A stretch of DNA of 64,000 bases, from positions 1,860,001 through 1,924,000 of the forward strand of contig NZ_CP183834.1 in the NCBI RefSeq assembly GCF_049675895.1, written 5' to 3'. The DNA comes from Ampullimonas aquatilis (GTDB taxonomy: Bacteria; Pseudomonadota; Gammaproteobacteria; Burkholderiales; Burkholderiaceae_D). How positions within the stretch are numbered: the stretch's first letter is position 1; every line of letters starts with the position of its first letter. Below the pieces are notes generated by a model, which was not told the origin of the DNA, made no database searches, and was given only the letters and a program-made list of their open reading frames with translations. Shown piece after piece: positions 35,901-43,609 of this stretch. A program made the translations under genes and the position numbers.

Positions 35901-37910
35901 ATCACCCGCGACGTCCGCCATGTCCAGCTTATGGCGCACATTGCCCGACAGATAGGCATCGGCGGTTTCCCAAAGCGCACTTTCCGGATTCAGGAAGATC
36001 AGACCGCGATCCGCCATATCCGGGAGGAACTGCGCCCTCTCCCGCCCCAGCAAGGACTCCATCAACGGAACGTCGATGCGACCACGCTCGTGCAAAGAGA
36101 CAAGCAGCGCTTCTTCGGCTGACTCACACCGATCCACCTTGCGAACCACCCCCACCGTTCTGCGGTAGAAAATGTCCGCCTTCTCTGCCGTGCCGCTTTC
36201 CGGATCGAAATTCTCCAGAGAAAGCAGCAGTGGCAGGTCAGGATCGCCCTTGAAGGCCAGCTTGTTGGCTTTGGCATGCAGATAGCCATGCCGTGCCACA
36301 AAGCCGTCATAGGCCATGTTGAGTGCCAGCCGGTAACTGCCCAACCGACTATCGTCCGCCGTGACATGCTGAACATGGAGTAGCCGGCGTGCTGCGTCCC
36401 GGATGGCCATCAAGCCGACAATGCGCTTGGCAACCGTTGCCGATACCGCCCCCTCAATGACCAGCAGTTCCTGCCCCTCCGAAACAGCCAGACGGCCATC
36501 CTCAGTGAAGCAGTACGCACCGGGTTTGACGAACTCAGGCGCTGCAACACGAATGTCCCGCTGCACCTGCTCCGACCGATCAGCCTTGCGGGTCAGACGC
36601 GGCACGTAGATCCCTTCGGGCAAATGGGCTACCCGATCGTGCAACGCCGCCTTCACATCGCCATTGAAAATGGCTGCATTGGCGAGGCCATAGCCATTCG
36701 ACTTCTGGCTCAAGCGTCCGATCAGCATGTCCGGGTTCTGGACATACCAGTTCGAGACAAACAGGCGGCGATGCCCATCACAGAGACCATACGGTGCTTC
36801 CACCACACTCAGCCAATCGTCTGCGGCCTTCTCGCCTGCTGCCAACTTCTGCAGGAAGACGATATCGGTCGTGACGTCGGTATTGGCCAGCGGTGAAAAC
36901 GTCCCGGACGGCAAACGAATTGCACCGACCAGTCGTGCCTGCGACGCAATGTATCTCCGCGCCCGGTCTTCCCATTTGTCCAGCGTTCCGGCCGACGTAA
37001 TGAACGCCACCAGACCACCCGGACGGGTCACTTCCAGGGCTCGCCCGAAGAAGTAGTCATGGATCAGAAAATCGGCGTAGGGCACATTCCGGTCGTCCGG
37101 CACCTGATAGTTCCCGAAGGGAACATTAGAGATCACCAGATCGAACCAGTCCTTGGGTAGCCGTGCCTTTTCAAAACCGATCGGCAGTGTCCGAACACCG
37201 TGATGCCCGTACTGGCGCTGCAGGATGCGTGACGACAGACGGTCGATCTCGATAGCGGTAATTTCCGACGCTTCCGCCATATCCTTCGGCATGGCACCGA
37301 TGAAATACCCGATGCCGGCAGAAGGCTCCAGAACACGACCACCCTGGAATCCCATGCGACGCACCGCCGCCCAGAGTGCTTCGATCACGAAAACTTCCGT
37401 GAAGTGGGCATTGACGACGCTTCCCTTGGCGCTTTCGTAGTCTCCGCCAAGCAAGTCAGGCAAGGATTCAGCTCTCGCCCTCCACGCAGGATCGTCCTGA
37501 TCGGGATTGAACGCTTTGGAAATGCCACCCCACCCGGTATAGCAGTTGAGGACATTGCGCTCGTCTTCAGTCGGCGGACGGTTCTCCGCTTCCAGACACG
37601 ACAACAGCGAGACAGCAGCCAGGTTCGCATCGAACTTGGTGACGTCGCCTCGCAGCATCGAATGCACGGTGGCATCCAGGCTGGGCCACAACACCCGCGG
37701 TGGCCGTTGAGGTTGCGGCTCCCCGATCAGCGCGGGAGACACAAATTCGACTTCGTTATTGCCCGCCGGTACGGTGATCTGTACCGGTACCACCAAGGGG
37801 AACGCGATGATTTCCGCCGACGTAACGACGTGGGAGATCATCGGAAGCGGATCGTCCGGAGCGAACCCCGGCAGCCACATGGTGACTTCCGCCAGTTTCT
37901 TGAGTTTCAC
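32913..37910 (-). CDS. Methyltransferase-helicase fusion (DarB/strawberry-notch-like)
   Basis: A 1665-residue protein. The N-terminal part (about residues 110-330) has an adenine-type methyltransferase domain with VLEPSAGIGYFIG (motif I) and ISNVPFGNY (NPPF-like motif IV). The rest is an SF2 helicase with AHVVGAGKTLTM (Walker A), FLFIDEAHYFKN (DEAH), and a motif VI DVEQREGRIIRQGN. Phage P1 DarB and many plasmid proteins share this plan and protect incoming DNA from restriction. The start is a GTG at 37910 after AGGAG. Confidence 0.9.
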   Translation of the reverse strand: MKLKKLAEVTMWLPGFAPDDPLPMISHVVTSAEIIAFPLVVPVQITVPAGNNEVEFVSPALIGEPQPQRPPRVLWPSLDATVHSMLRGDVTKFDANLAAVSLLSCLEAENRPPTEDERNVLNCYTGWGGISKAFNPDQDDPAWRARAESLPDLLGGDYESAKGSVVNAHFTEVFVIEALWAAVRRMGFQGGRVLEPSAGIGYFIGAMPKDMAEASEITAIEIDRLSSRILQRQYGHHGVRTLPIGFEKARLPKDWFDLVISNVPFGNYQVPDDRNVPYADFLIHDYFFGRALEVTRPGGLVAFITSAGTLDKWEDRARRYIASQARLVGAIRLPSGTFSPLANTDVTTDIVFLQKLAAGEKAADDWLSVVEAPYGLCDGHRRLFVSNWYVQNPDMLIGRLSQKSNGYGLANAAIFNGDVKAALHDRVAHLPEGIYVPRLTRKADRSEQVQRDIRVAAPEFVKPGAYCFTEDGRLAVSEGQELLVIEGAVSATVAKRIVGLMAIRDAARRLLHVQHVTADDSRLGSYRLALNMAYDGFVARHGYLHAKANKLAFKGDPDLPLLLSLENFDPESGTAEKADIFYRRTVGVVRKVDRCESAEEALLVSLHERGRIDVPLMESLLGRERAQFLPDMADRGLIFLNPESALWETADAYLSGNVRHKLDMADVAGDDYARNVMALKAVIPADLGPGEIDARIGSTWIPSRDYAAFLDHLLECEGCTVEFSAEAGAWNIDVPWQGERSVASTQTYGTGRMTAGELFVVTLNQMVPTIRDRDPVTDRYFVNTEETIAVREKQQALKEAFRSWVFADPERCERLVRMYNDQFNAVRLREFDGSRLSLPGFSEVYNLHRHQKDAIWRIVSGGVNTLLAHVVGAGKTLTMICGGMELRRFGIAGKPCYVVPNHMLEQFAAEFLRAYPGANILMASKDDLVGDKRRTLLSRIATGDWDGVLITHASFERIKMSDDAMASFIEERVYEIECAIRASTTNKRGNRIVKELERAKKIWLARLEKLSAKSKKDDMLTFEELGIDFLFIDEAHYFKNLYRFTKMTRVAGLPNSNSERAFDMFVKTRHVMEKQGGCSGVVFATGTPVSNSMAEMWTMQRFLQPTTLRANHVAQFDTWAGNFGESVTALELSPDGGGYRMNTRFARFVNLPELMTMFREVADIRTAEMLKLPVPRFHLETVAAKPTLELKAFVATLVARAEAIRNGDVSPNEDNMLAVTNDGRKAALDMRLVDPSGQEAQDGKVSLCADRIYGIWRDTTAFRGTQAVFCDLSTPTDDGRFSVYHVVRAKLVEMGVPGTEIAFIHDYDSDTAKAELFKSVREGRIRVLLGSTLKMGVGTNIQTRLAALHHLDAPWRPADVEQREGRIIRQGNLNEEVRIIRYVTEASFDAYIWQTLETKARFIAQVMRGDTGMRSAEDVELAALSYAEVKALASGNPLVMEKAGIDADVAKLSLLKSQWDNQRWSNQRESATLPGQIEKIRQRIASIEADIADRVDVRGVRFCMQIDGERYVERSAAGEALARFYNEAKARTRKIGNWKSAAGEIAVGQYAGFAVSVLIPTGASDGPCFLLKGRRAYAAHHSDNPQGMVRVIENVANGLEGRLSEVHEDLARAEKRLADILMELAKPFDKEKRLAQLLVRQREINAALDLDKGNAGAMEAEAEAA

Positions 37911-37980
37911 GTTTATCTCCTGAAAATGCCGGAGACACGTGTCCCCATCCGGGGTGTGTCCCCGGATGGGTTGAAAATCG
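37911..37980 (-). promoter_or_regulatory. Structured 5' leader L4 (helicase)
   Basis: An 11-bp perfect hairpin (CCCATCCGGGG, loop of 5, and complement; 37944-37970) precedes GTGTCTCC and an AGGAG ribosome site. There is no T-run after it, so it is not a simple terminator. The rest of the gap (37981-38107) shows no gene. Confidence 0.7.
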
Positions 37981-38107
37981 ATTACTCGTCATGGACGTTC
38001 AGCTTTCGCCACCCGTCAGATGACCTCGTGATGCTTTTTGAGTACTAAGTGCTGCGGTACAAATGAACAGAACGGAACCGCAATATTTCAAACAGCGCAG
38101 ACATCGG

Positions 38108-38545
38108 TTATGCCGCCTGCTTCTGGTGCCGTCTCGACAAGCCGTATCGGTATGTATTGCGGAATTTCGATAGAGCTGTCTTTACCGGCATCGACTCATC
38201 CACAAGACGACTCGTCCAGGCGCAGCCTCGACGCGTAACCGTCTTGGCGCTGACCGCACTGATCTCTGCTTCGATGACCGCAACCAGCAACTGATCAAGG
38301 GCATTCATCTGTAATGAAGTAGCAGTAATGCAGCGCTCCGGTGTCACTCCATGCTCGGTAACAAATTCCGCACGGGGCAGATTGGCCAAATCACTATCGT
38401 CATCCTGATGCTGAAGAGGGTACGTCACTACTGCCAGCTTGGAGATTTCAATCTCCTTGACTGCCACACGTACCCAACCGCAGGAATCGATATCCACATA
38501 AAACAAACGATGCTCCCGATTCGGAAGCCAATTACCTACGCCCAT
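38108..38545 (-). CDS. Hypothetical protein
   Basis: A 145-residue protein starting MGVGNWLPNREHRLFYVDID, from an ATG preceded by GGAGAG. The N-terminal half is likely a beta-rich domain and the C-terminus is basic (RRHQKQAA). It has no recognised motif. Its leader is of the common type. Confidence 0.75.
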   Translation of the reverse strand: MGVGNWLPNREHRLFYVDIDSCGWVRVAVKEIEISKLAVVTYPLQHQDDDSDLANLPRAEFVTEHGVTPERCITATSLQMNALDQLLVAVIEAEISAVSAKTVTRRGCAWTSRLVDESMPVKTALSKFRNTYRYGLSRRHQKQAA

Positions 38546-38612
38546 GGTGCTCTCCAAATAAAAGGCGGAGACACCCATTCCCGTGCGGGAGGGTTCCCCG
38601 CTCGGGTAATGG
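38546..38612 (-). promoter_or_regulatory. Structured 5' leader L5
   Basis: A CGGGG...CCCG-type hairpin followed by GTGTCTCCGCC and GGAGAG before the ATG at 38545. Confidence 0.55.
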
Positions 38613-38630
38613 CCGTGAGGCCGAAAGAAA

Positions 38631-38990
38631 TTACAACTGTTCCGCTTTGGCTTGCGAACATAGATACAGCAGACAGCTCGAATTGCGCGGTCCCCACCAT
38701 CGACGCCAGCGGGCATGCACTTTGGCTTTCTGCTCAACCGGCAGACTGAAGTAGGTCGATCGGGCGATCCGCCACCATTTGGCGGTGAATTTGCGGTGCT
38801 CGATCTCTACGACGTCTGCACGCTGCGCACGGCGGGACATGACTTCATCCACCGATGGCTGCAACGCGGCGACCTGATCCGCGAAAAGCGGCAAGGCATC
38901 GCGCTCGGCCTTCTGCTTGCGCAGAACGGCTGATCGTTTTCTCGGGGTGTCCCGAAATCCTTCAAAGCGGGGATAGCGATCAAACATCAT
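38631..38990 (-). CDS. Hypothetical basic protein
   Basis: A 119-residue, strongly basic protein (for example ARWRRWWGPR near the C-terminus) with no recognised family. The ATG at 38990 overlaps the stop of a 19-codon leader frame (ATGA), so translation is probably coupled. The much longer open frame back to 39191 crosses a leader and is not used. Confidence 0.65.
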   Translation of the reverse strand: MMFDRYPRFEGFRDTPRKRSAVLRKQKAERDALPLFADQVAALQPSVDEVMSRRAQRADVVEIEHRKFTAKWWRIARSTYFSLPVEQKAKVHARWRRWWGPRNSSCLLYLCSQAKAEQL

Positions 38991-39046
38991 GACCATCCCC
39001 TTGCCATGCGAATCGCTTCGCGCAGCATGCATAAGTGTTGCCTCAT
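38987..39046 (-). CDS. 19-residue leader peptide
   Basis: An ATG at 39046 follows GGAGGCACC perfectly and encodes MRQHLCMLREAIRMARGWS, ending in a TGA that overlaps the next gene's ATG. The strong ribosome site drives this tiny frame, not the downstream gene, so it is likely translated to couple or tune the next gene. Confidence 0.6.
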   Translation of the reverse strand: MRQHLCMLREAIRMARGWS

Positions 39047-39265
39047 GGTGCCTCCAGTCAAAGTCGGGAGACACGAATCCCCTGTGGGGGCCGCGCCCCC
39101 ACAGGGTTAAGTAAATGCTGTTTGTTTCCAGCGGCCAGCTACCGCCTTTCAGCCGTCCCCATAGAGGAACAACGAAACCGGAGCTTTCCACAACGGGCTA
39201 TCGTCGAATGGAACGAAACCCGTTCTGGAAAGCCCGGCACACGAAGAAATGTGTGTGCCGGGAGA
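39047..39265 (-). promoter_or_regulatory. Long structured leader L6
   Basis: Sense order: a 10-bp hairpin CCCGGCACAC (39233-39262), a CTTTCC/GGAAAG plus AACGGG/CCCGTT hairpin (39184-39232), the pseudoknot element (39114-39145), AACCC, an 11-bp perfect hairpin CCCTGTGGGGG (39080-39106), GTGTCTCC and GGAGG. Confidence 0.75.
39114..39145 (-). ncRNA. Conserved hairpin/pseudoknot element, copy 2
   Basis: GCGG/CCGC stem around the invariant TAGCTGG loop, then GAAACAAACAGCATT. Stem bases differ from copies 1 and 4 but remain paired. Confidence 0.7.
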
Positions 39266-39278
39266 AAGAAGCCTGTCA

Positions 39279-40076
39279 TCAGCCACCCTTGCGCTTGCGA
39301 CTGCGCTTGGGTTTTGGATAGCCAAATCGGACCCATGCTTCGGGATCGACGGGAAGCGGTGTCGTCCGGGCGTTCTTGAGATTGACGAAAACGCCGTGAT
39401 AGCCAATCTGTCCGTAGCGAAACAACTCCCACAACAGATTCAGGGCATACAGCGATACGCCGCGATTCACGAACAGCGACTGCTTTTCGAGGGCATCGGC
39501 GAGCGAACAGGATGGCGTGTCATCGTCGGCTTCCTGCGACTCATCCGCGATCTCCGGGAGAAGATCGACGGCATGCGGCAACCGATGCGCATCGGATTTG
39601 GCCCAACGCGCCGGCACCTCGCCGAGAATGACCTGACCGTCATGCAGGCGGTTGCCCAGATCGAGCCAATACCCGCCGCCAGACCGTGCCACCGATTCCA
39701 GAATCGCTTTACGCGCCAGCCGATTGTCCACACAACCAATCGCCAAATCGGTGCGCAAACTCTCGGCCGCAGTCACTCGCCTTGTCTCCGCCTTCCAGCC
39801 GGTGCCCATCGCCATGTTGATGCGATTGACGAGCACCGTGGCCTTGGGCAGCCCCACGTCGGACGGATAGAACATCTGCCGCCCCACATTGGCTTCCGAC
39901 ACCTGATCAGCATCGATGACGGTCACATCCAGACCACCGGGATGGCCCAGCGCGAGCATGGCTGTGTGCAGCTGGGCCAGACCCATCAGCATCTGGGAAC
40001 CGGTTCCCCCGGCCCCAATCACGGCGACACGAACCTCCCGCGAGAGCAACTCAGGCGCAAGATGATGGATAGCCAT
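39279..40076 (-). CDS. PRTRC ThiF-family protein (E1-like)
   Basis: A 265-residue adenylating enzyme of the ThiF/E1 fold. GAGGTGS (residues 21-27) is the nucleotide-binding loop, VIDADQVSEANVGRQ contains the conserved Asp and Arg, and CVDNRLAR follows. In the PRTRC cassette it is the E1 that would activate the ubiquitin-like protein C. It overlaps protein A by 26 bp. Confidence 0.9.
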   Translation of the reverse strand: MAIHHLAPELLSREVRVAVIGAGGTGSQMLMGLAQLHTAMLALGHPGGLDVTVIDADQVSEANVGRQMFYPSDVGLPKATVLVNRINMAMGTGWKAETRRVTAAESLRTDLAIGCVDNRLARKAILESVARSGGGYWLDLGNRLHDGQVILGEVPARWAKSDAHRLPHAVDLLPEIADESQEADDDTPSCSLADALEKQSLFVNRGVSLYALNLLWELFRYGQIGYHGVFVNLKNARTTPLPVDPEAWVRFGYPKPKRSRKRKGG

Positions 40077-40707
40077 CGCTTCCTCCTGCCTGATCGCTCA
40101 AACCGGTAGCGTCGAATGCCAGCGGCACGAACAGCCCATTGGCACAGAGACGAAACGCTGTCGAACACTGCCCGCGATCGCAATTGCCAATCACGCCGGC
40201 AATCTTGAACTCACCGCGATCATCTCGATCATCCTGCGTCGAGAAGAATGCCGAGAGGCGACCATGAGAATGCAGATCGACAACCAGATGCTCGTCTTCG
40301 TCGAGCACCGGCCGGTGATAGCGGACATGACAGCATCCCGCCGATTCTTCCGTCGGGAACACCAGCCGCATATCGCCGGACATGGCATGCCACTCGATCC
40401 ATCCCACGCACTCCTCAGGACACCGATCGAGCGCGTACCGGTAGAACTCCGTGACCAGATGGCGAGGAATCTTGCCAAAGGTCAGGGACAACTCCCGGCC
40501 CACCCAGCCATAGGGCATGGGTATGCTTTTCTGGCTGACCAACGGCACCCGCAGATACAACCACGGACGCCGAGCTTCGAGCCAGAGGCCGTCACCGGTC
40601 ACCAAAAAGCGATGACCATTACCGGCCAACGGTGCGAATCCGCCATAACGCGGCACTGTCACCACCGGCGCTGACTGCTGCAAGGCGACATCTCTCGCAT
40701 CCATCAT
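40051..40707 (-). CDS. PRTRC system protein A (JAB-type metallopeptidase)
   Basis: A 218-residue protein with a JAMM motif H-x-H-x7-S-x-x-D at His146, His148, Ser156 and Asp159 (HSHGRLSAFFSTQD). JAB peptidases release or mature ubiquitin-like proteins. The start overlaps the end of protein B by 4 bp, so the two are co-translated. Confidence 0.88.
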   Translation of the reverse strand: MMDARDVALQQSAPVVTVPRYGGFAPLAGNGHRFLVTGDGLWLEARRPWLYLRVPLVSQKSIPMPYGWVGRELSLTFGKIPRHLVTEFYRYALDRCPEECVGWIEWHAMSGDMRLVFPTEESAGCCHVRYHRPVLDEDEHLVVDLHSHGRLSAFFSTQDDRDDRGEFKIAGVIGNCDRGQCSTAFRLCANGLFVPLAFDATGLSDQAGGSDGYPSSCA

Positions 40708-41441
40708 CCCTCTCCTTCCAGAACGGCGGCCTCAAAGGCTTGCCGTAGCGTCCAACCCGTCGGAACGAGCGTGCGCGTTGGAAAGTGACTCAGGCGTCCA
40801 TCCAGCAGATCCCGCCACAAGGCAAACGGACCGGCCCGGTAACGGGTCAGCCCCCTTGGGGTATGGATGTTCGGATGGGTGAAGTAGGAACGAAAGAAGG
40901 CTTCCTCCCAGGCCCGGTGGTTGTGCACCTGATCGCCTTTCGGCAAGCGGGCACTGCCGACACAGATCGTGCCGTTTTGCCAGACGTTGAAGAATGGCGC
41001 GACGGACAGCGGCGTGTCGGCATCGGGACGTTGCCGCCCCTTGAACGCAAACACCTTCCATGCCTTTGTGGTCACCACGAACACCAGCCCCGGACAGGGA
41101 ACCCGCGCGGTGCGTGCTCCGAGTTCCTTGCAGTCGAACCAGACCTGCCTGTCCTGCGGTGCGCTGTACCAGACGAAGAACCCCGATCCTTCCGCGAGTA
41201 CATGGGCCGGCTTGATGGCAGGCTTGAGCATCGTTTCCGGATCGAGAATCCGCATCAGCGCCAACAGTCCCGCCTTGCTGGCCGGAACACCGGCTTGAAT
41301 GACCGGACGATTGCCATCGTCCGATCCCACATCATGGACAGACACGAAAGCGGGCTTTCGTTGCGCATCCTGATAGACCAGCACGGCATGGGTCAGCCGG
41401 TACGACTGTTCACTTGAAAACGTACTGACATTGATCGCCAT
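40704..41441 (-). CDS. PRTRC system protein B (E2-like, family D)
   Basis: A 245-residue protein of the prokaryotic E2 family D type. A candidate catalytic cysteine is Cys160 in FNVWQNGTICVGS, within the expected UBC-like region. The ATG at 41441 has an AAGGAGG site 5 nt upstream; the frame to 41522 runs into the leader. Confidence 0.85.
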   Translation of the reverse strand: MAINVSTFSSEQSYRLTHAVLVYQDAQRKPAFVSVHDVGSDDGNRPVIQAGVPASKAGLLALMRILDPETMLKPAIKPAHVLAEGSGFFVWYSAPQDRQVWFDCKELGARTARVPCPGLVFVVTTKAWKVFAFKGRQRPDADTPLSVAPFFNVWQNGTICVGSARLPKGDQVHNHRAWEEAFFRSYFTHPNIHTPRGLTRYRAGPFALWRDLLDGRLSHFPTRTLVPTGWTLRQAFEAAVLEGEG

Positions 41442-41515
41442 CGCGACCTCCTTGTTGAAATGGCGCAGGCGTGTCGAGCCCGGCGGGCAGGACATCACCC
41501 GCACCGGGTTAATGG
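41442..41515 (-). promoter_or_regulatory. Structured 5' leader L7 (PRTRC B)
   Basis: AACCCGG, then a GCGGG/CCCGC hairpin, GACAC, and AAGGAGG before the ATG at 41441. Confidence 0.55.
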
Positions 41516-41518
41516 AAC

Positions 41519-42595
41519 TCACAGCGGCTCGGCGATCAGGGCGATCAGCCGATCCAGTGACGACAACAACTGCAACCCCAGACCGGTCTTGTTGAGCCAG
41601 ACATGGAACCCCTCGGAATCGAGAGGGACTGCCTGGGCGCCGAACAGATCGGTATAGCCATCGCTGGCGCAGTTCGCGTATTCGATAAAGTCATCGAACA
41701 CCCGATCCATGGGGTCATCGACATCCCACCTCAGGTAGGTCCCGAAATAGACGCACTCGACCTCCATGCCGTCCAGGCCGGGAAGCTGCCCGCCGTCCGC
41801 CAGCAACTGCCCGATTTCGAGCACCACGGCAGCCACCGGAGCGACTTCAGGCAAAGTGGCCTGGATGCCTGACAGGGCATCCTCATCCAGCACCGGCTTG
41901 GCGCAAAGCACCCAATCCGGGAAATGACCGTCATACCAATCCGGAGAAATTGCATCCCCCAGATCCTCTTCGGTCATTCCCATCGAGCGCATTTCTTCCA
42001 GCCAGTCGGCCTGATCGCCACTCCCTTGCCAGTGGATGTACTCGCACAGATCGCGCGTCGATTGCGGCGTCAGGGCATACAGCGTGCGCCCCGAAGCCCG
42101 TTGCAACCAATGCAGCGCCGTCTCACCCAAACCGGGACAGAGCGTCTCGATCCGGGTCAGCCGATCTTTCATGCCAAGCCATTCCACCTGTTCAGACTGG
42201 ATGGCCCAGTACCACCGGTCATCGTCGTCACTGGCATCGGGAAACAGCGATCCATAGCCCAATGTTGCTGGACTAGCGGCCGCATGAACCTCGAAGGCAA
42301 TGTGCTGCAATTGCCCCACCATGCGGTTGATCCACGCAACCAACGCTTGTTGCACCAGCGTAGGCGGCAGACCGCTCGCAGACTCGGGAAGCTCCCCAAC
42401 CTCCAGCCAGCGCAAGGCCAGCATCGCCCAGCGACGAATATCGAGACTGGGATTGAGGCTGACCGTGAGGCCAGCGCCAAACTGCGGCAGGCTCAGAGGA
42501 TCAGGGCCTGGACGGAAGCGGCCACCTGACAGCGATCGCCGGGTGCGACGGTTGCTTGAGACCGTATCACCAAGCGTTGCAAGGCTTGCACGCAT
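41519..42595 (-). CDS. PRTRC system protein F
   Basis: A 358-residue protein matching the PRTRC F plan: FRPGPDPLSLPQFG near the start, an acidic DDDDRWYWAIQ segment, and a long helical C-terminus. Its function is unknown. GAGGAG lies 8 nt before the ATG at 42595, inside the end of the next small gene, so this start is likely despite the 103-bp overlap. Confidence 0.85.
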   Translation of the reverse strand: MRASLATLGDTVSSNRRTRRSLSGGRFRPGPDPLSLPQFGAGLTVSLNPSLDIRRWAMLALRWLEVGELPESASGLPPTLVQQALVAWINRMVGQLQHIAFEVHAAASPATLGYGSLFPDASDDDDRWYWAIQSEQVEWLGMKDRLTRIETLCPGLGETALHWLQRASGRTLYALTPQSTRDLCEYIHWQGSGDQADWLEEMRSMGMTEEDLGDAISPDWYDGHFPDWVLCAKPVLDEDALSGIQATLPEVAPVAAVVLEIGQLLADGGQLPGLDGMEVECVYFGTYLRWDVDDPMDRVFDDFIEYANCASDGYTDLFGAQAVPLDSEGFHVWLNKTGLGLQLLSSLDRLIALIAEPL

Positions 42596-42705
42596 CGTTT
42601 CATCTCCTCGTGATCGAAGGCAGGAACCCCGTTCGGGATTCCGCCTTCAAAGTGCGAGAAGTCGCCATCGGCAGCGGCTTGCAGCCGTTCCTTGAGCGAC
42701 ACCAT
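42493..42705 (-). CDS. Small protein overlapping PRTRC F
   Basis: A 70-residue protein starting MVSLKERLQAAADGDF with AGGAG 6 nt before the ATG. It overlaps protein F by 103 bp in another frame and begins 3 bp after protein C ends. No family is recognised, but the ribosome site and position support it. Confidence 0.65.
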   Translation of the reverse strand: MVSLKERLQAAADGDFSHFEGGIPNGVPAFDHEEMKRCVQALQRLVIRSQATVAPGDRCQVAASVQALIL

Positions 42706-42708
42706 GAC

Positions 42709-43095
42709 CTACTCCTTGCGCAGGACGACAGGCCAACGCCGATCCAGCCACCTGACCAATCGTCCCAAGGCGATCGTCAGGCGTTCAACCGGTGTCACAA
42801 CAGCCGATTGCGGTTCGACATAGCTCAGGCCGTCATCGCGCCGCCGCACCACGATCCGGGAGGTTCGCGATGCATTGGCCGACAAGGCACCCTTGGTGCC
42901 GACGGCACGCCGGAAGGTGTAGATCAATCGATCACCCTTCTGCTCCGGCCCCTCGATGGAGGCCGTCGTGATCTCCGGGTAGGTGGCGGAATAGACATCC
43001 CGCACCTGCTCCGGTGACAACTCGCATCCGGGATCGGGCAAGGCAATGCCGTTGTAGGCAAACGAACGCTGAAGCTTCTGAACGGTAATGGTCAT
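42709..43095 (-). CDS. PRTRC system protein C (ubiquitin-like) with C-terminal tail
   Basis: A 128-residue protein. Residues 1-69 are the PRTRC C / Prok_Ub beta-grasp domain (RSFAYNGIALPDP, LSPEQVRDVYSATYPE, YTFRRAVGTKG). After the conserved GTKG at residues 66-69 there is a 59-residue basic tail. An E1, an E2 and a JAB peptidase are encoded next door, so peptidase processing near GTKG is an attractive inference. GAGGAGG precedes the ATG. Confidence 0.88.
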   Translation of the reverse strand: MTITVQKLQRSFAYNGIALPDPGCELSPEQVRDVYSATYPEITTASIEGPEQKGDRLIYTFRRAVGTKGALSANASRTSRIVVRRRDDGLSYVEPQSAVVTPVERLTIALGRLVRWLDRRWPVVLRKE

Positions 43096-43105
43096 GACCG
43101 CCTCC

Positions 43106-43525
43106 TCATGCGAAAAGGTTGTCTTCGACCGAAACATCGGCGACTGCCGGCGTCCCGCTCTCGACTTCATTGTCATCATCGACACCGGCCGCCGCCGTTA
43201 CCTTGGCGGTGCCTTTCCTGAGCGCGCCTTCGGCTTTCTTGCTGGCGTCTTTCTTCGCCGCCTCAAGAATGCTGCGGGTCGCCTCCAATTGCTCGGCAAG
43301 CGACTGGTGCTCTTCAGCAAAGCTGCGAAGCAGACCGACGAACTGTGCATCCAGCTCCTCCGCCGTTCCGGTCAGGACCAACGGGATCGCCAATGCCTCG
43401 GCATCCTTCGCATCTTTCGGGGTGGGTCGCACCGTGACGGTGATCAATCCTTCCCGGGCAGATGACAACGTGACTGCCAGCGCCGCGCAGCCGTCCAACA
43501 ACGATTTGAGTTCCTGAAAAAACAT
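43106..43525 (-). CDS. PRTRC system protein E
   Basis: A 139-residue protein: an N-terminal domain (MFFQELKSLLDGCAALAVTLS), a coiled-coil-like helix, an Ala/Lys-rich linker and a short terminal VEDNLFA motif, as in PRTRC E. The role is unknown; a short conserved end like this may be a binding peptide. Confidence 0.85.
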   Translation of the reverse strand: MFFQELKSLLDGCAALAVTLSSAREGLITVTVRPTPKDAKDAEALAIPLVLTGTAEELDAQFVGLLRSFAEEHQSLAEQLEATRSILEAAKKDASKKAEGALRKGTAKVTAAAGVDDDNEVESGTPAVADVSVEDNLFA

Positions 43526-43600
43526 GGTGGTACCTCCAAAGAGAAAATTGCAGGCGCACCACGCCCCTTGCGGGGAACGTGGTCCCCGCTTGGGTGGAAA
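43526..43600 (-). promoter_or_regulatory. Structured 5' leader L8 (PRTRC E)
   Basis: A GCGGGG/CCCCGC hairpin, then GGTGCGCC that can pair partly with GGAGGTACC, the ribosome site just before the ATG. Confidence 0.6.
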
Positions 43601-43609
43601 GAAATTGTC

